Below, piece after piece: positions 10,487-17,752 of a stretch of 64,000 bases of DNA. Numbering within the stretch: the first letter of the stretch is position 1; the number at the start of each line of letters is the position of its first letter. The stretch is from positions 360,141-424,140 of the forward strand of contig NZ_ARXS01000001.1 in assembly GCF_025532145.1 (NCBI RefSeq), given 5' to 3'. The DNA comes from Alloalcanivorax balearicus MACL04. GTDB taxonomy: Bacteria > Pseudomonadota > Gammaproteobacteria > Pseudomonadales > Alcanivoracaceae. Made by a program: the position numbers and the translations under genes. The notes under the pieces were generated by a model, which was given only the letters and a program-made list of their open reading frames with translations, searched no databases and was not told where the DNA came from.

Positions 10487-10855
10487 GTGCGCATCGCGGA
10501 ACTGGAACAAAGAACCGGAGTGAGTCGCCACACGCTGCGTTATTACGAGAAACAGGGGCTGCTGCGGGAAGTGGACCGCCGTGGTAACAATTACCGTGAT
10601 TACCCGGAACCGGCGGTGGAGCGGGTAGCCATGGTGAGGCAACTGAAAGGGCTGGGGTTCTCCCTCAGGGAAATCCGCGAGGTGCTGGACGCGCTACGTG
10701 ACGATCGTATTGATTGTGCCCGGGGGGCGGCGTTGATGGCGGAAAAACGGGAAGCGGTGGAGCGGCGCATGGCGGAGCTGTCCGAGGTGCGTGATCTGCT
10801 GGCGCGGGAGCAGCGAAAGCTGGAGGAAAGTGCCGCGCGATCACGCGGCACCTGA
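10487..10855 (+). CDS. MerR family transcriptional regulator
   Basis: A 122-residue regulator starting at GTG with GGAGAG upstream. The N-terminal winged helix-turn-helix (MRIAELEQRTGVSRHTLRYYEKQGLL) is followed by the long dimerisation helix (residues about 75-115). The effector part is very short and holds a single Cys (DRIDCARG), so a metal- or thiol-binding site of the CueR/MerR kind is not evident. It may respond to an organic signal or to redox. The divergent epimerase gene with its 19-bp spacer promoter is the likely target. Confidence 0.82.
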   Translation: MRIAELEQRTGVSRHTLRYYEKQGLLREVDRRGNNYRDYPEPAVERVAMVRQLKGLGFSLREIREVLDALRDDRIDCARGAALMAEKREAVERRMAELSEVRDLLAREQRKLEESAARSRGT

Positions 10856-10876
10856 GCGCGTTTGTGGTTGGCTCCT

Positions 10877-12493
10877 TCAGGCGCTGAGCTTTTCCGCCAG
10901 GGCGGTGGCGTTGCGCGCGCTGATTGCATAGATGCTTAATTGCGGATTGACCCCGAGACTGGTGGGAAACACCGAGCCATCAATGACGTAGAGATTGTCC
11001 AGATATTTGTAGCTGCCGTCGTGGTTTACCAGACAGTGTTTTTCGTCGTCGCCCATGGCGCACCCGCCCATCACATGAGCACTGCCCAGCGAGGTAATAA
11101 AAGGCGCGTATTCCAGGGTTTCGATGCCTTGCCGGGCCTCATCCCAGTTGCGGTAGTACGGAGCATGGGAGTGACCGGGCCGCACCGCCTTGGCACCGGC
11201 GGCGAACTGCATTTCCACCTGGGTCAGATGGGATCGTTTCACCGCTTCCAGCAGATACCCATTCACCGGGTAGTCCAGAACGGGCTCGCCGTTGTCACGT
11301 AATTCCACCGAGCCGCCTTCGCTATTGTCATGGAAGCCGTCGCGGACCAGCGCGATGGAGGCCGCCAGATGCGGCAAACCGGTGATCTGCTGCCGTGCCT
11401 GTTCGCCGATGCCACCGATGAGCGCGCTGGCCAGCCCCGGATGCAGCGGCATCATCTCCAGCTTGTAGCCGCCGGGGCCGTCCACGCCGTATTTGAAGAT
11501 GAACTCGTCGGAATACAAGGACTGGGGCGCGCCATAGTAGGGGGCCACTTCCTCTTGGTACCGACCAAAAGTGAAACTGGTGGGGTGCAGGAAGGTGCGC
11601 TTTCCTATCCGTTTTTCCGGATCCGGGGCGTCCGAGCGCAACAACAACGCCGGGCTCTGAATGCCGCCTCCGGAAACCACCACGGCCCGCGCCTTCAGGG
11701 TCAGGGTGGCGCCGGTGGGCTCCTTGGCTTGATTCAAAGGCCGCGCTTCTACCCCCACAACTTTATCGCCTTCCATCAGCAGTCGCTCGGCGCGGGTGCT
11801 GTAGAGCAAGGTGGCGCCTTTCTTCATTGCCGCCGGCAGTGTGGTGACCAGCATGGATTGCTTGGCGTCGGTGGGACAGCCCATGCCGCAATAGCCAATA
11901 TTCCAGCAGCCGCTGACGTTGCGTGGAATGATGCCCCAGTGCCACCCCAGTTTCTCGCACCCTTTCTTGATCACGGCATTGTTGGCGTTTGGTGGCATGG
12001 CCCATTTGCTGATGTTAAGGCGCTGCTCCATTCGGTCGAACCAGGGGTTGAGCGCTTCCCGGTCCAGGTCGCTGACGCCGAAACGGTCACGCCAGTAATC
12101 CAGGGTCTGGCGTGGTGTGCGGAAACTGCTGGTCCAGTTGACCACGGTGGTGCCGCCCACGGTGCGGCCTTGCAGGATGGTCATGCCGGCGTCCTTGGTG
12201 GCGCGCATTGCCCCCTCTTGATAGAGGTCGTGGTAGGCCTTGCCCTCATCAAGAATGAAATCGTCGGAGCTGCGCAATTGGCCGGCTTCCAGCAAAATGA
12301 CCTTGAGGCCATGCTGAGTGAGCACTTCCGCGCTGACACCGCCACCGGCTCCGGTGCCGACAATGATCACATCGGCTTCCAGGGTGCGGTTTTCCGTGAT
12401 GGTCTGGCCATCCAAGGCATGCCAGCCTTCGGCGATACCGGTTTTCCAGAGATCCTTGATGCCGCTGATCGGCAAGGCGGATAAATCCTGCAT
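10877..12493 (-). CDS. GMC family FAD-dependent oxidoreductase
   Basis: A 538-residue flavoprotein. The FAD-binding dinucleotide fold sits at residues about 39-70 (DVIIVGTGAGGGVSAEVLTQHGLKVILLEAG). The GMC signature region (GRTVGGTTVVNWTSSFRTP) follows, and the C-terminal catalytic section contains HVMGGCAMG and VIDGSVFPTSLGVNPQLSIYAISARNA. Members oxidise alcohols, sugars or sterols. It has no signal peptide. The next gene upstream encodes a Tat-exported small subunit-like protein, so co-export as a complex is possible. Operon partners (aldehyde dehydrogenase, TetR) suggest alcohol-to-acid oxidation. The electron acceptor is not visible in the window. Confidence 0.85.
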   Translation of the reverse strand: MQDLSALPISGIKDLWKTGIAEGWHALDGQTITENRTLEADVIIVGTGAGGGVSAEVLTQHGLKVILLEAGQLRSSDDFILDEGKAYHDLYQEGAMRATKDAGMTILQGRTVGGTTVVNWTSSFRTPRQTLDYWRDRFGVSDLDREALNPWFDRMEQRLNISKWAMPPNANNAVIKKGCEKLGWHWGIIPRNVSGCWNIGYCGMGCPTDAKQSMLVTTLPAAMKKGATLLYSTRAERLLMEGDKVVGVEARPLNQAKEPTGATLTLKARAVVVSGGGIQSPALLLRSDAPDPEKRIGKRTFLHPTSFTFGRYQEEVAPYYGAPQSLYSDEFIFKYGVDGPGGYKLEMMPLHPGLASALIGGIGEQARQQITGLPHLAASIALVRDGFHDNSEGGSVELRDNGEPVLDYPVNGYLLEAVKRSHLTQVEMQFAAGAKAVRPGHSHAPYYRNWDEARQGIETLEYAPFITSLGSAHVMGGCAMGDDEKHCLVNHDGSYKYLDNLYVIDGSVFPTSLGVNPQLSIYAISARNATALAEKLSA

Positions 12494-12538
12494 GGCGATA
12501 CCCTTACGCTTTTTGTTTTCAGGTGGGCTGGCGGTGGT

Positions 12539-13060
12539 TCAACTGATGATCTTGTTCGGCGGGCCGGGATAACCGGTGGTGCGGGCGGCATCCGGCTTCA
12601 CGTACCAGGCCATGTGGAACGGTTGGGTGAGGCCTCGGAACGCGGCCCTTGGCAGCTCGCTTTCGCTGCGTGACCAGTGATCCAGGGTCGCGCTGAGCTG
12701 TTCTTCGGTTTGCTCGGCGAAATGTTTCCAGGTGCCGGTGAGGTACCAACGCCCCGGGGCCAGTTGCAGCAGATCGAGCAACTCGAACACCGCGCCACGG
12801 GTGCCGGGCATACCGCCGTCGAGAAGGTCATCGAAAGCCATCAGCGCCTGGTCGGCGGTGGCGTCCGCCGCGGCCAGGGCCGGTGCCAGCAGCACCCGGG
12901 CCAGCGGTCTGAGCAAGGTGACGTCCTGGGAGCGCAGGTGGCGGTAACCATGGGCCGGACCGTCGTTGCGGCTGCAGCCGGTCAACAGGGCCAGACTTGA
13001 TCCCGCCGTCAGCATGACACTGGCGCCGGCGCTGAGTTTGAGAAAGTCGCGACGATCCAT
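12539..13060 (-). CDS. Tat-signal small subunit-like protein (gluconate 2-dehydrogenase subunit 3-like)
   Basis: A 173-residue protein beginning MDRRDFLKLSAGASVMLTAGSSLALLTGC, a twin-arginine signal (RRDFLK) and a possible lipobox LLTGC. The start is chosen because the Tat motif directly follows this Met. The mature part is helical, similar in kind to the small subunits that accompany periplasmic GMC dehydrogenases, where they help export and assembly. It lies 45 bases upstream of the GMC gene. The family assignment is by character and context rather than by a diagnostic motif. Confidence 0.65.
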   Translation of the reverse strand: MDRRDFLKLSAGASVMLTAGSSLALLTGCSRNDGPAHGYRHLRSQDVTLLRPLARVLLAPALAAADATADQALMAFDDLLDGGMPGTRGAVFELLDLLQLAPGRWYLTGTWKHFAEQTEEQLSATLDHWSRSESELPRAAFRGLTQPFHMAWYVKPDAARTTGYPGPPNKIIS

Positions 13061-13144
13061 TCCCGGTTTCCATCCTGATTGTGTTGTTGTGCTTGTTATC
13101 ACGACCGGACGGGCGTCACCGAAAAGTCACGCCCGCCGGGCCGG

Positions 13145-14587
13145 CTATTTGAGCAGATACTTATAGATGAAACGGTGCATGCCCCGGCCGTAGGGTGGCA
13201 GGATATGTTTGGTGCCGTTGAACTTGCCCTTGCGGTAGACCCCTTTGGCCTTGGAGAAGGTCAGGAAGCCTTCGTGGCCGTGGTAATGGCCCATCCCCGA
13301 GGGACCGACACCGCCGAACGGCATGTCATCCACGCCCACGTGACTGACGGTATCGTTGAGACAGACGCCGCCAGCGTGGGTATTGCGCAGCACGTATTGC
13401 GCGTTGCCGCTGTTCCAGTCGAAGTAATACAACGCCAGCGGGCGGGGCCGGTCATTGACGTAATCCAGGGCCTGATCGAGCCCCTTATAGGGCATCACCA
13501 GCATCAAGGGGCCGAAGATTTCGTCTTGGGCGATTTTCATGTCGTCGGTGACATTCAGCACCAGAGTGTGTGGCAGCTTGCGGCTGTCGCCGAGATCCTC
13601 ATTGGCGGGGTTGATGCTGACGATGCGGGCACCTTTTTCTTCTGCGTCGCGCAGGTATCCCTGCAGGCGTTGGTACTGGCGGTCGTTGATGATGCTGGTG
13701 TAGTCCGGGTTTTCCGCCATGGTCGGATACAGCTTGCCGATCTGCGCGCGCCACTGTTCGACGAATTCCTCCACCCGCTGTTCGGGGCAAAGAATATAAT
13801 CCGGCGCCACACAGGTCTGACCGCTGTTCAGACATTTACCAAAGGCGATACGCTCCACCGCTTCGTTCATCGGGAAATCCTCACCGATGATGCAGGGGCT
13901 CTTGCCACCCAGTTCCAACGTCACCGGTGTCAGATTTTCCGCCGCGGCGCGCAGGATATGGCGGCCCACGGAAGTGGAACCGGTGAACAGCAGATGATCG
14001 AACGGCAGCGCCGAGAACGCCGCCGCCACATCCACTTCGCCGTTGACCACCGCCACCTGATCTTCCGGAAAAGTATCCGCGATCAGACGTTGCAGCAGAG
14101 CCCCGGTGGCCGGGGTGGATTCGCTCATCTTGATCATCACCCGGTTGCCCGCCGCCAGCGCCGCCAGTAGCGGACCGATGGCCAGGTACACCGGATAGTT
14201 CCAGGGCACGATCACACCGACCACGCCCACCGGCTGATATTCCACCCAGGCCTTGCCCGGCCATTGCGGCGCACCGACCTTGCGGCGGCTGGGTTTCATC
14301 CATTTGGCGACTTTCTTGGCGTGGTATTTGATGCCTTCGACGCTGGTGAGCAGCTCCGCCAGCTTGGTTTCATCGGCGGCGCGGTTGCCGAAATCCTGAC
14401 GCAGCGCTTCGATGATCTCGTCCTGGTGATCCAGCAGCATGGGTTTGAGGCGCAGGATGGCCTCCCGGCGTTCCTCCACGGAAGGGTAAGGCTGACGGCG
14501 GAAAGCGGCCCGCTGGGCTTCGAACAAGGTGTTCATGCGCGTGATCTGCGCCTGATCGGTTTTGAGCTCCTTGATTTCGGCGACCAT
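13145..14587 (-). CDS. calB: Coniferyl aldehyde dehydrogenase-type ALDH
   Basis: A 480-residue NAD(P)-dependent aldehyde dehydrogenase. Visible are the cofactor segment GVIVPWNYPVYLAIGPLLAALAAGN, the glycine motif FTGSTSVGRHI, the general base in LELGGKSP, and the nucleophile Cys259 in GQTCVAPDYIL. The C-terminal hydrophobic segment resembles the membrane-associated class 3 group that includes coniferyl aldehyde dehydrogenase and long-chain aldehyde enzymes. With the GMC oxidoreductase downstream it would complete oxidation of an alcohol to an acid. A 7-bp stem hairpin without U-tract follows the stop. Control by the divergent TetR protein is likely. Confidence 0.82.
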   Translation of the reverse strand: MVAEIKELKTDQAQITRMNTLFEAQRAAFRRQPYPSVEERREAILRLKPMLLDHQDEIIEALRQDFGNRAADETKLAELLTSVEGIKYHAKKVAKWMKPSRRKVGAPQWPGKAWVEYQPVGVVGVIVPWNYPVYLAIGPLLAALAAGNRVMIKMSESTPATGALLQRLIADTFPEDQVAVVNGEVDVAAAFSALPFDHLLFTGSTSVGRHILRAAAENLTPVTLELGGKSPCIIGEDFPMNEAVERIAFGKCLNSGQTCVAPDYILCPEQRVEEFVEQWRAQIGKLYPTMAENPDYTSIINDRQYQRLQGYLRDAEEKGARIVSINPANEDLGDSRKLPHTLVLNVTDDMKIAQDEIFGPLMLVMPYKGLDQALDYVNDRPRPLALYYFDWNSGNAQYVLRNTHAGGVCLNDTVSHVGVDDMPFGGVGPSGMGHYHGHEGFLTFSKAKGVYRKGKFNGTKHILPPYGRGMHRFIYKYLLK

Positions 14588-14627
14588 AATGCGCCTCCTG
14601 GATTGTTATTGGACTGATTGGGATTTT

Positions 14628-14643
14628 TAGAGTAATTACTCTA
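14628..14643. promoter_or_regulatory. TetR operator palindrome
   Basis: A perfect 16-bp palindrome, TAGAGTAATTACTCTA, lies between the divergent aldehyde dehydrogenase and TetR genes, about 40 bases from each start. Its length and position suit a TetR dimer that represses both genes. A second small palindrome CTCTAGAG overlaps its right edge. Confidence 0.7.
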
Positions 14644-14685
14644 GAGGTCAACCCCCTGTTTCCCCTTTGATTGGATTGGCCCCGT

Positions 14686-15390
14686 ATGACTGGCACCAAA
14701 ACGCGCATTCTGGACACCGCCCTGGACCTGTTTAATCGCCACGGCGAGCGCAATGTCACCACCAACCACATCGCTGAAGCCCTCGGGATCAGTCCCGGCA
14801 ACCTGTATTATCACTTCCGCAACAAGACGGCGATCGTGGCGGCGCTGTTCCAACGCTACCGGCAACAAATCTGGGAATGGTTGCCGCCGCCCAAGGGGGC
14901 GTTGACCTGGCAGGACAAGATGCACTACCTGCAGGGGATTCTGGAGTCGATGTGGCAGGGCCGGTTTCTGCATCGGGATTTGCCGCATTTTCTCCACCAG
15001 GATCCGGAGTTGCGCGCCGAATACACACAGTTCGTGCAAGATGGTATGGAGCGCGGGTTGCAGATTTATCAGGGATTGCGCGCCAGTGGTCTGATCGAGG
15101 CCAGCGATGAGGACCTGCGTGCCCTGATGGTGAATACCTGGGTACTGGCGATGTCATGGCCGGGCCTGACCCACGGTCTCAATCCCGCCGCCGCTGAAAA
15201 CGAGACCCTGGATCGGGCCCTGTTGCGTCAGGGCATCTATCAGATCGTGTGCCTGGAGGCGCCCTATCTGCGGGGGGAGGCTCTGAATCATCTGGATGCC
15301 ATGAAGGCGGAATTCCGGGTTGGCGACACCACGGTGAACCTGTTGTTCACGGCATCCGGCTCCCATGTCGGGGAGGCGTCGAACGGCTGA
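14686..15390 (+). CDS. TetR family transcriptional regulator
   Basis: A 234-residue repressor. The N-terminal helix-turn-helix is canonical (ILDTALDLFNRHGERNVTTNHIAEALGISPGNLYYHFRNKTAIV). The rest is an all-helical ligand domain of the type with RDLPHFLHQDPELRAEY, seen in regulators of fatty-acid or aromatic metabolism. The ATG heading MTGTKTRIL is preferred over an upstream TTG. No strong ribosome site is visible. It faces the aldehyde/alcohol dehydrogenase operon across a perfect palindrome and probably represses it; the ligand may be an aldehyde or an acyl compound (inference). Confidence 0.82.
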   Translation: MTGTKTRILDTALDLFNRHGERNVTTNHIAEALGISPGNLYYHFRNKTAIVAALFQRYRQQIWEWLPPPKGALTWQDKMHYLQGILESMWQGRFLHRDLPHFLHQDPELRAEYTQFVQDGMERGLQIYQGLRASGLIEASDEDLRALMVNTWVLAMSWPGLTHGLNPAAAENETLDRALLRQGIYQIVCLEAPYLRGEALNHLDAMKAEFRVGDTTVNLLFTASGSHVGEASNG

Positions 15391-15417
15391 GCTTGGCAGA
15401 TCGCGGGGTAATGGCTA

Positions 15418-15449
15418 TCGTTATGCGAGATAAAAATCACGTATAACGA
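15418..15449. promoter_or_regulatory. Inverted repeat upstream of the IclR gene
   Basis: TCGTTAT (15418-15424) and ATAACGA (15443-15449) form an inverted repeat just upstream of the regulator start. A related ATACGAGAA string occurs near 16340, before the TRAP transporter gene. Shared half-sites would fit autoregulation and target control by IclR, but the match is short. Confidence 0.35.
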
Positions 15450-15473
15450 GAAAATGTGCCGTCACGGAGTCCC

Positions 15474-16265
15474 ATGAGCTCAGTCCGAACCACCACCGCC
15501 AAGAAGGCCAAGCCCGTCACCAGCACCACTCTGGCCAAGGCGTCGTTGTTGTTGCGCACGGTCGCGCGCACTTTCCCCACTGGAGGGACTCTGTCACGGA
15601 TTGCCCGCGAGGTGGGGATGAATACCGCCACCGCGCACCGGTTGCTGACCGCTCTTGCCCACGAAGGATTGCTGACCTTTGACCCCTATGTGAAGACCTA
15701 TCACGTGGGATTCGAACTGCTCGATATCGCCGAATCCGCCCAGGCGGTGGCACCGGATCTGCAGCTGCGGCAGCGGCTGAGGCCGATGCTCAAAAACATC
15801 TCCCGGCGCACCGAGGAATCCACCTACCTGTCGATCCGTTCCAATCGGGATTCGGTGTGCATTGATCTCTCCGAAGGCACTTATCCGATCAGCGCCAATA
15901 CCCTGATGGTCGGTGCCCGCCGGCCGCTGGGGATCGGGGCCGGCTCCTGTTCGCTGCTGGCCTCCCTGCCGGTGGAGGAAGGTGACCGCATGCTGCTGCT
16001 CAATCAGGACCGCTATGAGCGCTATTCGGGCATCACCTTGTCGGAGGTGCGCCAATGGCTGCTGGAATACCGGCGTGACGGCTTTGCTTTCAACAATGGC
16101 CGCATCATTCCGGAAGTGGCGGCCCTGGGGATGGCGTTCCGGGTGCCCGGCTCCGGCCAGGACGTGGCGGTCAGTGTGGCGTCGGTGGTGTCCCGGATGA
16201 ACGAAGAGCGCCGGAGCATGGTGATCGACGTGATCCGGGATGAAATCTCCCGCCTGCAAGGATGA
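15474..16265 (+). CDS. IclR family transcriptional regulator
   Basis: A 263-residue regulator. The ATG is preceded by CGGAG; a GTG six codons upstream is less well placed. The N-terminal winged helix (FPTGGTLSRIAREVGMNTATAHRLLTALAHEGLLTFD) is followed by the IclR GAF-like effector domain from about residue 90 (RPMLKNISRRTEESTYLSIRSNRDSVCIDL through PLGIGAGSCSLLASL). It heads a same-strand cluster of TRAP transporter, CoA transferase and permease, which it most likely controls. IclR members typically sense small carboxylates or aromatics. Confidence 0.85.
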   Translation: MSSVRTTTAKKAKPVTSTTLAKASLLLRTVARTFPTGGTLSRIAREVGMNTATAHRLLTALAHEGLLTFDPYVKTYHVGFELLDIAESAQAVAPDLQLRQRLRPMLKNISRRTEESTYLSIRSNRDSVCIDLSEGTYPISANTLMVGARRPLGIGAGSCSLLASLPVEEGDRMLLLNQDRYERYSGITLSEVRQWLLEYRRDGFAFNNGRIIPEVAALGMAFRVPGSGQDVAVSVASVVSRMNEERRSMVIDVIRDEISRLQG

Positions 16266-16377
16266 CGCTGAGGGCATTATTAAACAAATAAGTGCGTAAC
16301 GATCGACGCATTTATGATCGCCTTTTTCTATTTTTCTTGAAATACGAGAATTTTTTATTTGGATTTGGGAAAATTTA

Positions 16378-16406
16378 TTGACTCCAACCAGAGTGACCGA
16401 CTAGTT
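16378..16406 (+). promoter_or_regulatory. Candidate sigma-70 promoter of the TRAP/CoA-transferase operon
   Basis: TTGACT (16378-16383) and CTAGTT (16401-16406) are 17 bp apart in the 278-bp gap between the IclR gene and the solute-binding protein gene. The gap is AT-rich upstream (16315-16380), carries the ATACGAGAA string shared with the IclR upstream region, and has a 7-bp hairpin at 16421-16442 in the leader. The -10 match is modest. Confidence 0.35.
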
Positions 16407-16543
16407 TTCGCAAAGGGCCGATGCCGGGATCCTCTCCGGCATGAGGATGGCCTCCCTGAGCCGGGCGGGATGCCCCTGAATCGTCACGAACGATTTTGAC
16501 GCCGTCCACGACGGCGGTAAAAAAACAATCCTCGGAGATACTT

Positions 16544-17683
16544 ATGACTTCATCGACTCGCCTGCGTCGATTTTTCGCCTCTATCATGATCAGCGGCGGT
16601 CTGGTCCTTACCGCTGGCGCCAGCGCCGCGGAACTGCCCAAATCCATGACCTGGTCTTCCTATGATGTGGGTTCCGCCGGCTACGCCGAAGCGTCCGCCA
16701 TTGCCGATGCGTTCGGCAAGAAGTTCGGCACCCGTATCCGTATCCAGCCTTCCGGCTCCTCCATTGGTCGTCTGCAACCGGTGCTGAGCAAGCGTGCCGA
16801 TATCGGTTTCCTGGCCACGGAAACGTTTTTCGCCAGTGAAGGGATCTATGATTTCTCCACTCGCCGCTGGGGACCACAGGATCTTCGCGTGGTGGCCGGC
16901 CGTCCTTCCTCGTTCGGTATCTTCACTGCCGCGGACGCCGACATTCATACGCTTCAGGATCTCAAGGGCAAGCGCTTCGCCTACGTGGCGGGCAACCCGT
17001 CCATCAACGTCAAATGCGATGCCTTCCTGGCATTTGCCGGCCTGACCCGGGATGACGTCGACGCGAAGATGTTCCCCACCTACGCCAACGCCATGAGTTC
17101 CCTGGCGCGCAACGAAGCCGACGCTTCCTGTACCACCACCACGCCCAGCCACGTTTACGAGCTGGAGCAGTCCCCTCGTGGTATCCGTTGGTTGGAAGTA
17201 CCCGCCGATGACGCGGAAGGTTGGAAGCGCCTGCGCGCGGTAGCACCGTTCTTCCAGCCGTACACGGAAACCGTGGGCGCCGGCATCAGCGAGGAAAACC
17301 CGGTGGACATCCTGGCCTACCGTTATCCGGTGCTGGTGGTTCGTTCCGATACCGACGCGGATCTGGTCTACGCCTTCACCAAGGCGCTGGATGAAACCTA
17401 TGACCTGTACAAGGACGCCACCTCGGTGATGCCGCGCTGGGATCTGAAACAGGCTGGTGTGCCGGCGGCGGACGCGCCCTTCCATGAAGGCGCCATCCGT
17501 TACCTGAAAGAAAAAGGCATCTGGACCGACGAGGCCCAGGCCTGGAACGACGCCCGCATCAAACGCCTGAATGCATTGCGTGACGCCTGGCAGAAAGCCG
17601 TGGCCGAAGGCGATGGCAAGAGCGACGAAGAGTTCGCCGCGATCTGGGATCGTATCCGTACTCAGGCACTTAATTCCCTCTGA
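16544..17683 (+). CDS. TAXI-type TRAP transporter solute-binding protein
   Basis: A 379-residue periplasmic binding protein. The ATG has GGAGA upstream and opens a signal peptide (FFASIMISGGLVLTAGASAAE). The mature part shows the TAXI family pattern: SAGYAEASAIADAFGKKFGTRIRIQPSGSSIGRLQPVLSKRADIGF near the N-terminus and LKGKRFAYVAGNPSINVKCDAFLAFAGL in the middle. TAXI proteins deliver small carboxylates or amino acids to a fused permease, with uptake driven by an ion gradient. The fused permease gene follows directly. The substrate is unknown; a short keto acid would fit the CoA transferase downstream. Confidence 0.88.
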   Translation: MTSSTRLRRFFASIMISGGLVLTAGASAAELPKSMTWSSYDVGSAGYAEASAIADAFGKKFGTRIRIQPSGSSIGRLQPVLSKRADIGFLATETFFASEGIYDFSTRRWGPQDLRVVAGRPSSFGIFTAADADIHTLQDLKGKRFAYVAGNPSINVKCDAFLAFAGLTRDDVDAKMFPTYANAMSSLARNEADASCTTTTPSHVYELEQSPRGIRWLEVPADDAEGWKRLRAVAPFFQPYTETVGAGISEENPVDILAYRYPVLVVRSDTDADLVYAFTKALDETYDLYKDATSVMPRWDLKQAGVPAADAPFHEGAIRYLKEKGIWTDEAQAWNDARIKRLNALRDAWQKAVAEGDGKSDEEFAAIWDRIRTQALNSL

Positions 17684-17752
17684 TCCTTCTGAAAGCCGGG
17701 GCGGAAAGGGAGCCCGCCCCGGGTTCCATCATGCTATTTCCGGAGTCCCTCC

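Noticed and set aside
11330..12484. Long plus-strand reading frame of 384 codons opposite the GMC gene
   Set aside because: It is antisense to a well-supported flavoprotein, has a Gly/His/Gln-rich composition typical of GC-rich shadows, and shows no recognisable domain.
13110..13135. Hairpin after the aldehyde dehydrogenase gene considered as an intrinsic terminator
   Set aside because: Seven-base stem with a long loop and no T-run on the coding side.
16421..16442. Leader hairpin before the TAXI binding protein gene considered as a riboswitch
   Set aside because: A single 7-bp hairpin with no conserved aptamer features.
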